Assembly: GCF_913058315.1 (NCBI RefSeq)
Contig: NZ_CAJXQY010000040.1
Location: forward strand, 1-33,982
DNA: 33,982 bases
Direction: 5' to 3'
Source: an uncultured Alteromonas sp.
Lineage (GTDB): Bacteria > Pseudomonadota > Gammaproteobacteria > Enterobacterales > Alteromonadaceae
The notes under the pieces were generated by a model. The model worked only from the letters and a program-made list of their open reading frames with translations. It was not told where the DNA came from and did no database searches. A program made the translations under genes and the position numbers. This document shows positions 15,720-24,368 of this stretch, piece after piece (position 1 is the stretch's first letter; each line of letters begins with the position of its first letter).

Positions 15720-16151
15720 ATGGCACACTTAAGTTCTTCTAAACATAAACAAAGCGCAGCAATGTCATCACCTAATTTTATCGATGGTTATTGGTTTTAT
15801 TTTAACGATGGCGATACCGATATAGCCGTACACGGCTCCGCCTGGTCGGGAAAAGAAACCGTATATGTGAACGACAACCCGGTGTCGAGCAAACGCGAGC
15901 TATTGAAAACGCAAAGCAATCATCAATTTGTTCACAACGGCCATCAGTATCAGGTGCGTTACCATATTACCAGCCTGATGCGCGGCGATCTTGAGTGCAA
16001 AGTGTTTAAAGACGGTGCGTTACTGGCGTCTCAATCAAAAGCCTTTCTCTCATCCTCTAAGCGTAGCTGGTTCAATATCCTAAAAATGTTTGTTGTCGGC
16101 TTTATCTTTGGTTTATCGGCGGTAGCGCTAATCAAGTATCTGGTTGCATAG
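15720..16151 (+). CDS. C-tail-anchored small protein with a FAIM-like beta region
   Basis: A 143-residue protein of no family that I can name with certainty. A soluble, beta-rich part (about 17-105) contains WFYFNDGDTDIAVHGSAW, SGKETVYVNDNPVS, HQFVHNGHQYQVRY and LECKVFKDGALL; one hydrophobic helix (about 120-141, MFVVGFIFGLSAVALIKYLV) ends the chain, preceded by basic residues. The order of HG-x-SGK-x-VYV, an F-containing strand and a final DG turn recalls the beta-sandwich of FAIM proteins, but this is by eye. Met15 (MSSPNFIDGY) may be the true start. GGAG stands before the ATG at 15720. The XRE-type protein follows after 11 nt, in one operon. Confidence 0.7.
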   Translation: MAHLSSSKHKQSAAMSSPNFIDGYWFYFNDGDTDIAVHGSAWSGKETVYVNDNPVSSKRELLKTQSNHQFVHNGHQYQVRYHITSLMRGDLECKVFKDGALLASQSKAFLSSSKRSWFNILKMFVVGFIFGLSAVALIKYLVA

Positions 16152-16162
16152 GGAGCAGTGCT

Positions 16163-16480
16163 GTGGAAATCGACGCGCTGCAGATAAAAGCGCTACGGCA
16201 ACAACACCAATGGACTCAGCAACAGCTCGCAGAGATGTGCGGCGTGAGTTTACGCACCATCCAGCGGGTAGAAAAAGAAGGTAATGCGGCAACAGAAACG
16301 GTGATGAGTCTGAGTGCGGTATTTGAAGTGCCGCAGCAGTCTTTACAGATAATACCAGAAGCAGACTCGTCCTCCTGGCAGTCTATTAACATCGGTAAGC
16401 AAACACTGAGTATTCTGTTCACCCTAATGGTAGGTATTATTACCGGTGGGGCGCTGATGTACGGGTTACTTAGCGCTTAA
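16163..16480 (+). CDS. Membrane-tethered XRE-family helix-turn-helix protein
   Basis: A 105-residue protein. An XRE-type DNA-binding domain fills about residues 6-60 (IKALRQQHQWTQQQLAEMCG, then VSLRTIQRVEKEG with the recognition helix) and a single transmembrane helix lies at about 80-103 (TLSILFTLMVGIITGGALMYG). GTG is the start, with GGGAG seven bases upstream. A DNA-binding domain fixed to the inner membrane suggests a signal passing from the envelope or from the membrane-anchored partner encoded just upstream. The gene ends 21 nt from the convergent dnaB end, without a clear terminator. Confidence 0.85.
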   Translation: MEIDALQIKALRQQHQWTQQQLAEMCGVSLRTIQRVEKEGNAATETVMSLSAVFEVPQQSLQIIPEADSSSWQSINIGKQTLSILFTLMVGIITGGALMYGLLSA

Positions 16481-16501
16481 ACCACACTGTATTTTCTGGC
16501 C

Positions 16502-17953
16502 CTAGTACTCATCAGGCACCGCAGGGCCGGCATAATTATCAAAGCGCGAAAACTGCCCCTGGAAGGTTAAGCGACAGGTTCCGATGGGGCCGTTACGCTG
16601 CTTACCAATAATGATTTCAGCAACGCCTTTATCTTCACTGTTCTCGTGATAAACCTCGTCACGGTAAATAAACATGATCAAGTCGGCGTCCTGCTCAATC
16701 GAGCCGGATTCCCGCAGGTCGGAGTTTACCGGGCGTTTATCGGCCCGTTGTTCCAGGCTCCGGTTAAGCTGTGAAAGCGCAATTACCGGGATGTTGAGCT
16801 CTTTAGCCAGCGCTTTAAGTGAGCGGGAAATCTCGGCAATTTCCAGCGTCCGGTTATCGCTTAAGGAAGGCACCCGCATTAGCTGCAGGTAATCCACCAT
16901 GATCATGCTCAGTCCGCCCCGCTCCCGGGCCAGCTTTCTGGCACGGCTGCGCACATCCATGGGTGTCAGGCCGGATGAGTCATCCACGTAGATATTGTCT
17001 TTCTCTTTGAGCATCGCCATGGTGTTAGAAATACGCGCCCAGTCTTCGTCGTCGAGCTGTGCGGTACGGATTTTGGTTTGATCCACCCGACTGAGTGAGG
17101 CCAGCATACGCATCATGATCTGTTCAGAAGGCATCTCCAGACTGAATACCAGTACCGGTTTATCTTCCGCCAGCATGGCGTTTTCGGCCAGGTTCATCGC
17201 GAAAGTGGTTTTCCCCATAGACGGACGCGCAGCAACAATAATTAGATCGGAAGGCTGCATACCACTGGTTTTTTTATCCAGATCGGAAAACCCGGTGGTA
17301 ACCCCGGTGACTTCCCGGTTGTCTTTAATGAGCGCTTCAAGACGGTCAATGGTTTTGCCCAGTACCGACTCTATACTCTGCGGCCCTTCGGAAGCGCCGG
17401 TGCGCCGTTCAGCAATCTCAAACACCTTGCTCTCGGCCATATCCAGAATATCGGCGCTGTCGCGGCCTTCCGGATTGTAGCCCACTTCGGCAATTTCGTT
17501 GGCCACGCCAATCAGCTCACGGGTAATAGCCCGTTCCCGAATAATTTTCGCATAAGCCGTAACGTTGGCAGAACTTGGCGTGTTGCGGGCCAACTCCCCC
17601 AAATAGGCAAAGCCACCCGCATCTTCGAGCTGATCGTTATTTTCGAGTAATTCAGACACGGTAATCAGGTCGACTGGCTGACTTTGCGCCAGCAAATCGA
17701 GAATAGCCTTAAACACGATTTGGTGAGAGCGGTTATAAAACTCCGCATCCGTCACCAGCTCAGACACCTTATCCCAGGATTCCGGATCGATTAGCATACT
17801 GCCTAGTACAGCCTGCTCAGCTTCTATGCTGTGCGGCGGCACCTTCAGTTTTTCTACGCTTTTATCGGAACTGGCCGGAACAACTTTCACCTGACGATTT
17901 ACCTGAATAATTTGCAAGGGGGTTATTATGCGATATTTAGCGTCCGGTTGCAT
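16502..17953 (-). CDS. dnaB: Replicative DNA helicase DnaB
   Basis: The hexameric 5'-3' helicase of the replication fork. The N-terminal domain (LKVPPHSIEAEQAVLGSMLI), linker and RecA-like motor are all present: Walker A ARPSMGKTTFAMNLAENA, IMVDYLQLM (Walker B), ALSQLNRSLEQRADKRP and DADLIMFIYRDE. The C-terminal SRFDNYAGP matches E. coli. There is no intein. The first 30 residues (MQPDAKYRIITPLQIIQVNR) are unlike other DnaB N-termini and no Shine-Dalgarno sequence precedes ATG 17953; an internal TTG or GTG about 13-22 codons in may be the real start. In relatives dnaB usually follows rplI directly; here about 12 kb separates them. Confidence 0.97.
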   Translation of the reverse strand: MQPDAKYRIITPLQIIQVNRQVKVVPASSDKSVEKLKVPPHSIEAEQAVLGSMLIDPESWDKVSELVTDAEFYNRSHQIVFKAILDLLAQSQPVDLITVSELLENNDQLEDAGGFAYLGELARNTPSSANVTAYAKIIRERAITRELIGVANEIAEVGYNPEGRDSADILDMAESKVFEIAERRTGASEGPQSIESVLGKTIDRLEALIKDNREVTGVTTGFSDLDKKTSGMQPSDLIIVAARPSMGKTTFAMNLAENAMLAEDKPVLVFSLEMPSEQIMMRMLASLSRVDQTKIRTAQLDDEDWARISNTMAMLKEKDNIYVDDSSGLTPMDVRSRARKLARERGGLSMIMVDYLQLMRVPSLSDNRTLEIAEISRSLKALAKELNIPVIALSQLNRSLEQRADKRPVNSDLRESGSIEQDADLIMFIYRDEVYHENSEDKGVAEIIIGKQRNGPIGTCRLTFQGQFSRFDNYAGPAVPDEY

Positions 17954-18040
17954 CGTTTGTTGGGGGAAAATGATCCTTTATGACGGCGAAGTCTATATAC
18001 TTAAGTTCAAAACAAAGGCCATACGCCAAACAGGAATGTT

Positions 18041-19231
18041 ATGAAAAAAACGTCGTTATTGCTGCTCATTTCCGGACTAATTTCAATCAGCGTGAGTGCC
18101 AGCGAGGCGTTAGTTGCGTTGGAAAGTTATCCTGAACCGGGTGCGTCCCGCCCGATGCCAGAGTTTAAAGTAGATGCCAGCTGGCCCGATTTGCCGGATA
18201 CCTGGCTTATCGGGCAGGTACCTGGCCTGGCTGTCGATAAAACCGATAATCTGTGGTTACTGCACCGTCCGAACTCGTTGAGTCCGCTTGATTTAGCCCT
18301 TGAACAAACGCCTCCCACCGGCGTTTGCTGTAAGGCCGCTCCTCATGTGGTGCAAATCTCGCCGGCTGGGCAGGTAATGAATAGCTGGGGTGGCGAAGCC
18401 ATTGCACCAAAGATTGACGGAGTTAACCAATGGCCACAAACGGTACACGGCTTATTCGTTGACGATAACAACACCGTTTGGCTTGGCGGCAACGGTAAAG
18501 GCGATCATGTGGTCCTGAACTTTACCGCCGACGGCCAGTTTATTCGTCAGTTTGGCAGACGCAACAGCACAGAAGGTAATCAGAGTAAGCAGTCACTGGG
18601 CAATCCCGCTGATATCTATCACGACACGCATACCAATGAAGTCGTTATCGCCGACGGTTATATCAATAAGCGGATAATTGGTTTCAACACCAACGACAAC
18701 GTATTCTCGCAATACTGGGGCGCTTATGCATCGATTCCGGGTGGCGGTACCCGGGCAGGCGACTTTGATGTCTCACAAGCCACCGCGGGCGCTGCAAATA
18801 TTAATACCGATGCGCCCAACTTTGGTGACATAGTTCACTGCATAACCAAGTCAGATAACGGTCTGATTTATGTCTGCGACCGGCGTAATAACCGCCTGCA
18901 GGTATTTAAAAATGATGCCAAAGGCAAGGCGACCTTCGTGCGCGATTTAGTGATTGCCGGCGACACTATGGGGCTGGGAACGGCTACTGATGTTGCGTTC
19001 TCGCCTGATAACCAGTACATGTACATAGCCGATATGATGAACGGCCGAATCTGGGTGCTGTGGCACGATACTTATGAAGTGCTCGGCAGCTTTGGCCGTC
19101 CCGGTCGCTACCCTGGTCAGTTTACCTGGTTACACAGTGTGGTAGCCGATAGTAAAGGGAACCTTTATACCTCAGAGGTGTCTACCGGGCGTCGGGTACA
19201 AAAGCTCGTTCTGGTTAAGCCAGCAAGTTAG
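18041..19231 (+). CDS. Secreted NHL-repeat / six-bladed beta-propeller protein
   Basis: A 396-residue exported protein. The Sec signal peptide MKKTSLLLLISGLISISVSA is followed by repeated blades of the NHL type: GLAVDKTDNLWLLHRP, HGLFVDDNNTVWLGGNG, ADIYHDTHTNEVVIADGY, IYVCDRRNNRLQVF, DVAFSPDNQYMYIADMMNGR and SVVADSKGNLYTSEVSTGR. This layout is like that of peptidylglycine lyase-type propellers, but I see no proof of that activity. A neighbouring Cys-Cys pair (TGVCCKAAP) is unusual and could form a vicinal disulfide or bind metal. The gene is divergent from dnaB. The small lipoprotein follows after 46 nt and may share the transcript. Confidence 0.82.
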   Translation: MKKTSLLLLISGLISISVSASEALVALESYPEPGASRPMPEFKVDASWPDLPDTWLIGQVPGLAVDKTDNLWLLHRPNSLSPLDLALEQTPPTGVCCKAAPHVVQISPAGQVMNSWGGEAIAPKIDGVNQWPQTVHGLFVDDNNTVWLGGNGKGDHVVLNFTADGQFIRQFGRRNSTEGNQSKQSLGNPADIYHDTHTNEVVIADGYINKRIIGFNTNDNVFSQYWGAYASIPGGGTRAGDFDVSQATAGAANINTDAPNFGDIVHCITKSDNGLIYVCDRRNNRLQVFKNDAKGKATFVRDLVIAGDTMGLGTATDVAFSPDNQYMYIADMMNGRIWVLWHDTYEVLGSFGRPGRYPGQFTWLHSVVADSKGNLYTSEVSTGRRVQKLVLVKPAS

Positions 19232-19277
19232 TACTAACCGCGACACATCATTAGATAAACAACCAAAGAGAAGCGCC

Positions 19278-19652
19278 TTGAATAGCCGTAAATTGCCTAT
19301 TTTTATGATGACTGGACTGGTATTGCTGGGTGCTGGCTGTCAGCAGCCAACAGAGGCTGACCCAGCTATTAATCAACTCAGTAAACCTGAACGTGAAATT
19401 ACGCGAAAATTAGAGCGGGACACGCCAGTAGCGGAACAATCGCTGATAATGCTTATGGATATCCATGTAGGTAAACAAGGAGAAGTAAAAGACGTCAGGC
19501 TATCATCCGCTGAGCAAGGTAAAACCCTCTCCCCGATTGTGGAACATCAGGTGCGCACGGAAACCTTTGAGGTTAAAACAGAGCAGGGTGTAGCGGTTGA
19601 TTACTGGTTAACCGATTATCCCTATGAGGTACTGAAAGCGAAGCCTTTATAA
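19278..19652 (+). CDS. Small lipoprotein with a TonB-C-like region
   Basis: A 124-residue predicted lipoprotein: MNSRKLPIFMMTGLVLLGAGC ends in lipobox LGAGC, followed by QQ, so outer-membrane sorting is likely. The mature part has IMLMDIHVGKQGEVKDVRL, a strand-turn-strand similar to the start of TonB C-terminal domains (VxVxIxxxGxVxxVxV), then VEHQVRTETFEV. It begins with TTG at 19278 (AGAG upstream). A strong terminator follows directly. Beyond being an envelope lipoprotein its function is unknown; the TonB-C resemblance is weak. Confidence 0.65.
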   Translation: MNSRKLPIFMMTGLVLLGAGCQQPTEADPAINQLSKPEREITRKLERDTPVAEQSLIMLMDIHVGKQGEVKDVRLSSAEQGKTLSPIVEHQVRTETFEVKTEQGVAVDYWLTDYPYEVLKAKPL

Positions 19653-19657
19653 TAAAA

Positions 19658-19690
19658 AAGTGAGGAAAATACATTTCCTCACTTCTTATA
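19658..19690. terminator. Bidirectional intrinsic terminator
   Basis: AAGTGAGGAAA pairs with TTTCCTCACTT around ATACA. On the minus strand a run of six T follows, so it is strongest for the protease gene read from the right; on the plus strand TTCTTAT follows for the lipoprotein gene. Confidence 0.85.
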
Positions 19691-19709
19691 TTTTCGTTAC
19701 CGAAAAGAT

Positions 19710-20675
19710 TTATTTACTGACTTTACGACGACGTGAGCCGAATGCCAGCGCAATGCCAGAAAGTGTCAGCAGTAAAGTGGCCGGAGCAGAGACTTCGCTC
19801 GGATCCAATAACTCTTGAGTGGAAGCAATCCAGTCAGTAAACGCACTTACCCGGGTTGAACCATTAAACTCACCGTAGCCAAAGTTAACCGGATCGCCAG
19901 CTGTCGTTCCAAAAGAATGCACGCCAGCTACATACCATTCGTCATTTTCTTCTAAGAATAATGCACCGCCGCTGTCACCAGGGGCCACTGAGATTTCCAG
20001 TTCTAACGCATTACCGGAAGGATAGCCAAAATAACCCAGAGGGTTATAGGTAAATTCAGGTAGGTCTATGAGGTCGGTGCCTGTACTTAAATCAGTGCCT
20101 ACCGGGGCATCAAAGTCGTTATACAAGATTCGGTCGTGACCTTCTCCTGCAAGGTTTGTTGCATCAATAGCGTTTTGCCCGGCCCGCTTGGTGCCTGAAG
20201 AATCAGTGGCACCAGTTAAACCATTGCCCGTCATCCCGAAACCAACGTGTGAACCGACCTGGCCAATTTCACTGTTGCCAGTATAAAGGTTGGCAGCAGC
20301 AACATCGTCAACGTCATCAAATAATTTGACCAGTGCGATATCCCAACCACTGAACAGCGAGCCGTCCCAGTTTTCATGGGCTACCCAGCTTTCCGCCCAG
20401 TAATTGCCGCTTCCCACAGCAAAGTTCATAAATTCGAACTGCGTATTATCAACACAGTGTGCTGCAGTAAGGATCATATTCGAATCAATCAACGTACCTG
20501 AGCAGCGCGAATAAAAACTAGTGCCCCAGCCCGAAAGTAAATCACCCACAGCAGCAAATTGAGACTGCTGGGCATAATCAAGGTAAGCCTGATCGTCGAC
20601 ATCATGACGAATAACACCTGCTTCTGCCGTAAAAGCGGCGACCATTAACATGGTTCCCGTTAGTAACTTCTTCAT
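19710..20675 (-). CDS. Secreted trypsin-like serine protease with C-terminal sorting tail
   Basis: A chymotrypsin-fold (S1) protease of 321 residues. Signal peptide MKKLLTGTMLMVAAFTAEAG; catalytic His in ILTAAHCVD, Asp in GWDIALVKL and Ser in APGDSGGALF, so the triad is complete. The end reads VSAPATLLLTLSGIALAF followed by RRRKVSK: a short proline-containing motif, a hydrophobic helix and an arginine cluster, the build of PEP-CTERM tails handled by exosortase/EpsH systems, with SAPATL in place of PEPATL. The frame extends to an ATG at 20702, but ATG 20675 gives a proper signal peptide and has AGAGAA upstream. Residue pairs of Cys (SRCSG and AAHC) form the usual disulfide. No exosortase gene is in the window. 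Confidence 0.88.
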   Translation of the reverse strand: MKKLLTGTMLMVAAFTAEAGVIRHDVDDQAYLDYAQQSQFAAVGDLLSGWGTSFYSRCSGTLIDSNMILTAAHCVDNTQFEFMNFAVGSGNYWAESWVAHENWDGSLFSGWDIALVKLFDDVDDVAAANLYTGNSEIGQVGSHVGFGMTGNGLTGATDSSGTKRAGQNAIDATNLAGEGHDRILYNDFDAPVGTDLSTGTDLIDLPEFTYNPLGYFGYPSGNALELEISVAPGDSGGALFLEENDEWYVAGVHSFGTTAGDPVNFGYGEFNGSTRVSAFTDWIASTQELLDPSEVSAPATLLLTLSGIALAFGSRRRKVSK

Positions 20676-20725
20676 ATTTATTGTTCTCTGGATGTTCAAC
20701 ATATTTTAACTAATTTACTGCATCT

Positions 20726-20754
20726 CTATAATGCACGCACACAAGCACCAGCAA
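20726..20754 (-). promoter_or_regulatory. Possible promoter of the serine protease gene
   Basis: On the minus strand TTGCTG, 17 nt, TTATAG lies about 50-80 nt upstream of the ATG at 20675. The match is moderate and unsupported by any other evidence. Confidence 0.35.
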
Positions 20755-20891
20755 AATTCATTCCTTAAATAATAAACCATAAAAATCAATGATTTGGAAT
20801 GACACCCCGTATTATCCTCAATTTAAACTGTAAAAAAAGCTGACACAAATAGACTCTGAAAGACGTTAAAAAATCTATCTGCGGTAGCATG

Positions 20892-22574
20892 CTAGGGTGC
20901 CGCAGCAACCGGGTAGTCACTGGAAATCCCAGCCACTGATTGATCGCACTGACTAAACACATTATTTTCCTGTCGGTAGGCAATCGTTTCAACGCCAGTC
21001 ATGCCCATGAGCATGTCGAATATATTGTCATGGGATATTTTTCGAGCCACAAACTCACTGTCACAGCCCCGCGAAATACCTGCGTAGTCTGATTGCAAAT
21101 TCTGCCAGTAAAGCATGGGCACGTGGGTTTGTGACTCAGGCGCTATAGCATAAGGGAAGCCATGCAGGTACAGCCCCGACTCGCCAAGCGACTCTCCGTG
21201 ATCTGAAACGTAAAGCATTTGCGTGTTGTCGATACCGCTGTGCTTTAGCGTCTCAATAATTTCACCCAGCACATAATCGGTATAGGCAATGGTATTGTCG
21301 TAAGTATTAATCAGCGCTTCATTGGTGCAATTCTGGATATCACTTTGCTGGCAATCCGGCGTAAAACGTCGAAAATTTTTGGGGTAACGCTGGTAGTAAG
21401 TCGGGCCATGGGAACCAATCATGTGCAGCACGAGCAACTTATTGCGGCGGGTTGATTGCGCAATGTATTGTTTCACTGCGGTCACCAGCACACTGTCGAA
21501 ACAGGTACTTTGCTGACACTCCCCCGCTCCACCATTTGGCTCTATGGTAAAGCTCGGCACCCGCTTACATACCCCTTTGCAGCTGGAATTATTGTCAATC
21601 CATGTTACTTCAACGCCGGCTCGCTGAATAATATCCAGCGCGTTATCCTGATGGTCGGCGGTGAAGTGATCATATTCCTCTCGGTTTAATCGTGAAAACA
21701 TACACGGTACTGACACGGCGGTTGCCGTACCGCAGGAAGTCACCGCAGAAAAATACAGCACGTGTTCACGGTCTAGATTTGGCGTGGTTTCCCGGGGATA
21801 CCCCTGCAACTGGAAGTGATCGGCTCTGGCCGTTTCACCCACCACCATGACGGTTAACGTGCTGGAGCCTGCTACATAGCTATTAAGTCGCGGTGCCGGA
21901 TCGAGGATATGAAACGGCGTTGGCTTAGTAAAATAGGTATCGCGAACATACTTATAGGTGGAGTCATACGCCGCAACCGGAGTGATGTATTTAGTGAGCT
22001 CTTTATGATTGCGAAAAAACGACGCGTAGTCCTTATAAAACACGGCAGCAATCACAATAACCCCCAGCATGCCTACCGCGTTAACGGATAGCAGGGATAC
22101 CAGTCGCTGTTTAAAAGTGTCTGAAAATCGCATCCTGCTCATCAATACTACTGGCAATATCACCGCCAACGCAGCATATACCACTACGGTAACATTAAGA
22201 TAACTCAGAGCTTCCAGGGAGTTCGTCTCAAAAATATTCCTCAACATTTCCTTGTCGAACACAATGCCAAACGAGGCGGTGGCATAACTCACCAGCGCAG
22301 CAAACATAAAGTTAATCATTACTGCCAGCCTGACGCCCACCAGTAATGAAAAGAGTGATGTCAGCAGCGTGTAAACAATAATCATAAACAGCGGAACGCT
22401 GGCGGCAAAAATAAAACTGTGTATCGAATCGATAGTGACCCCGGCAAAAAACAGACCAAGAAAAGTGCGATTGAACACCAGAACGCTCACCACGCTGGTA
22501 AGCAACAACAAGTGAATACCCCGGCACGAAAATCGGGTAAAACGGGGAATCACAGAGAAAAGGCTGCTAAACAT
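20892..22574 (-). CDS. eptA: Lipid A phosphoethanolamine transferase, EptA family
   Basis: An inner-membrane enzyme of 560 residues that moves phosphoethanolamine from phosphatidylethanolamine to lipid A phosphate and so lowers binding of polymyxins and other cationic peptides. Five transmembrane helices fill about residues 20-180; the periplasmic sulfatase-like domain follows. Key residues are seen: Glu247 in VVGETARADHF, the phosphate-accepting Thr283 in TSCGTATAVSVPCMFS, and YVSDHGESLGE with the metal-binding Asp-His, plus disulfide cysteines (SSCKGVCKR, CQQSTCFD). It belongs to the same family as MCR proteins; activity is expected but resistance is not shown by sequence. It lies 17 nt after the Omp85-type gene on the same strand, evidently an operon. 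Confidence 0.93.
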   Translation of the reverse strand: MFSSLFSVIPRFTRFSCRGIHLLLLTSVVSVLVFNRTFLGLFFAGVTIDSIHSFIFAASVPLFMIIVYTLLTSLFSLLVGVRLAVMINFMFAALVSYATASFGIVFDKEMLRNIFETNSLEALSYLNVTVVVYAALAVILPVVLMSRMRFSDTFKQRLVSLLSVNAVGMLGVIVIAAVFYKDYASFFRNHKELTKYITPVAAYDSTYKYVRDTYFTKPTPFHILDPAPRLNSYVAGSSTLTVMVVGETARADHFQLQGYPRETTPNLDREHVLYFSAVTSCGTATAVSVPCMFSRLNREEYDHFTADHQDNALDIIQRAGVEVTWIDNNSSCKGVCKRVPSFTIEPNGGAGECQQSTCFDSVLVTAVKQYIAQSTRRNKLLVLHMIGSHGPTYYQRYPKNFRRFTPDCQQSDIQNCTNEALINTYDNTIAYTDYVLGEIIETLKHSGIDNTQMLYVSDHGESLGESGLYLHGFPYAIAPESQTHVPMLYWQNLQSDYAGISRGCDSEFVARKISHDNIFDMLMGMTGVETIAYRQENNVFSQCDQSVAGISSDYPVAAAP

Positions 22575-22591
22575 AGAAATACACTATCCGA

Positions 22592-24247
22592 CTAAAAAGA
22601 CTGTTTAACTTGCAGGCGCCATTGCCAGCTATCAACGTTGTCGCCCTTATTAAGCGGTAACGCCATATCCAGATGAATAACGTTGCGGTGACTGGAGCGA
22701 TTGGAATAAAACCTGGCACCGATACCGGTACTGGCCAGCGTGCTCTGATATTCGTTATCCGCACTACTGTCACCTGACCAGGTTTTACCGGCATCAAAAA
22801 ATGCCACCATGCCCATATCCAGCACGCGGTAAATATTAATTTTGGGGTAATAGCGTAGTTCTACCGATGTCATTGCCCGGTTATCACCATGCTGATATTG
22901 CAGCGGATAACCCCGTACCCCGCTCTCACCACCAAGGGTAACCGGCAGGTCATAAAACGGATGCCGGGTTATCGACACCAACCCTGAGGTATAAAACGCG
23001 AACTTGCTGCTCAAGCGGTTGAAGTATTCGCCATGGATACTTGCACTAAAATAATCGTCTTCCAGCACGCCAAGCGTGGCAGATAAATCAGCGCCCAACA
23101 GCAACAGACTGCTATCCCACAGGTATCCCCGGGACACGGAGCTATTAAGATGAATACCCATTGAACTGCCCGGGGAATAGGTTGTGTAACCCACTTTTAC
23201 CTTTGCCGACCACCCCAGGTTGATATCTTCATTCTGGTTAGTCAGATAAATCTCCTGCAGCACCTTAAAATCATTTTGCAGATATTCGTATTCCACCCAG
23301 GGATACACAAAACGACGCTCCACCGGAATGGCCTGACTAAACCCGGTCTCAATACCGTCCTCTGGTTCGGCAAATTCATCCAACTGATCGGTAGCGCCGA
23401 AAGTCAGCCTATGCAAATCGTCGCCTTCTCGTTCTAAAAGAAATCCGTAAGCCAGATCGTACTGATGACCTTCATGTTCAAACACATTACGGGTGCCGCC
23501 ATTCTGGAAAATTTCATCCACGCGTTTGAACGACAAATAATTAGCCAGGAAGCGATTTTCGGTAGAGAGCTGATAAAATGGCTTATCAAACTGAAATTGC
23601 ACAATGCTGCCGTCGTCGTTGTCTTCAACATCCAGCAAGACGTTGCTATGCGGTATAAATGAGATGGGGGCACGCGTAACAAAACGATAGCCAGAGCGTT
23701 GTTCATCACTTTTGTATTCAACACTGGCGTGTATGCCGCGGCCAAAGAGATTATCTTCCTTAAATCCCACTTCAAAACGATTTTTGCCGCCTTTACGACC
23801 AAAGCTGACAGACGGTAACAACGACCAGTTATCCCAGGTTTCCACCTGAATACGCGCCATGTCATCAATGTTGCAGGTATCTATGTAAGAAACACGCGCA
23901 TCGCGAATATACATTTCCCGGCGAATGATCCGCTCCGCCTCGGCCAGTTGTTCCGGTGTAATTTCTTCACCTTCTCTGAACGGCAGCCGATCGGCAATCA
24001 CATCTGATTGGGTGGTAATATGCAGCCTGTTGGCTAAACGATGAATAAAGCCGGTGTCTTCTTTCGACTCGTCAAAAATATCCTGACTGTTAATAACAAT
24101 TTCACCCACCTTTTGTGGATGTTCGTGAAGACTTTCCGGACTGCAGCCAGTTTGAGCGGTGGATTCTTCTGCGGCAGCATAATGATTAACCAGGCTAACA
24201 ATAATGCAGGCTGCACACATCCGCTTGTGGTATTTGAAGCTTCGCAT
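22592..24247 (-). CDS. Omp85-superfamily outer membrane protein with one POTRA domain
   Basis: An outer membrane protein of about 551 residues. After a signal region (ending near NHYAAAEE) comes one POTRA-like domain (about 70-140: IADRLPFREGEEITPEQLAE, RREMYIRDARVSYID), then a 16-strand-type barrel. The lid-loop motif of Omp85 proteins appears as GVRGYPLQY, and the chain ends on Phe (WRLQVKQSF), the usual C-terminal signal for BAM. It is shorter than BamA (five POTRA) and TamA (three) and resembles the unassigned ShlB/BamA-like group. ATG 24247 is chosen (AAGG three bases upstream); 24271 is also open. It leads the operon with eptA, so a role in lipid A or surface remodelling is a fair inference, not proof. 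Confidence 0.85.
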   Translation of the reverse strand: MRSFKYHKRMCAACIIVSLVNHYAAAEESTAQTGCSPESLHEHPQKVGEIVINSQDIFDESKEDTGFIHRLANRLHITTQSDVIADRLPFREGEEITPEQLAEAERIIRREMYIRDARVSYIDTCNIDDMARIQVETWDNWSLLPSVSFGRKGGKNRFEVGFKEDNLFGRGIHASVEYKSDEQRSGYRFVTRAPISFIPHSNVLLDVEDNDDGSIVQFQFDKPFYQLSTENRFLANYLSFKRVDEIFQNGGTRNVFEHEGHQYDLAYGFLLEREGDDLHRLTFGATDQLDEFAEPEDGIETGFSQAIPVERRFVYPWVEYEYLQNDFKVLQEIYLTNQNEDINLGWSAKVKVGYTTYSPGSSMGIHLNSSVSRGYLWDSSLLLLGADLSATLGVLEDDYFSASIHGEYFNRLSSKFAFYTSGLVSITRHPFYDLPVTLGGESGVRGYPLQYQHGDNRAMTSVELRYYPKINIYRVLDMGMVAFFDAGKTWSGDSSADNEYQSTLASTGIGARFYSNRSSHRNVIHLDMALPLNKGDNVDSWQWRLQVKQSF

Positions 24248-24317
24248 AAACCTTACCGCACAATTCGGCAACCAATGTCAGTTGCGCTGAGAATAAGGGT
24301 ATTTATGCCACGCCTTG

Positions 24318-24334
24318 CTTAAGACAAGCTTAAC
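24318..24334. promoter_or_regulatory. PmrA-box-like direct repeat upstream of the Omp85-eptA operon
   Basis: CTTAAG, five bases, CTTAAC: two hexamers with 11-nt period, which is the format of PmrA (BasR) sites, YTTAAK-N5-YTTAAK, with one deviating base. On the minus strand it reads GTTAAG-N5-CTTAAG and is followed 12 nt later by TAAATA, a possible -10, about 70 nt before the ATG at 24247. PmrA regulates eptA in enterics and Pseudomonas, so the position is meaningful. No pmrAB genes lie in the window. Confidence 0.5.
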
Positions 24335-24368
24335 GATAAAGCGAATTAGCTTTGGGGCAGCATTACTG

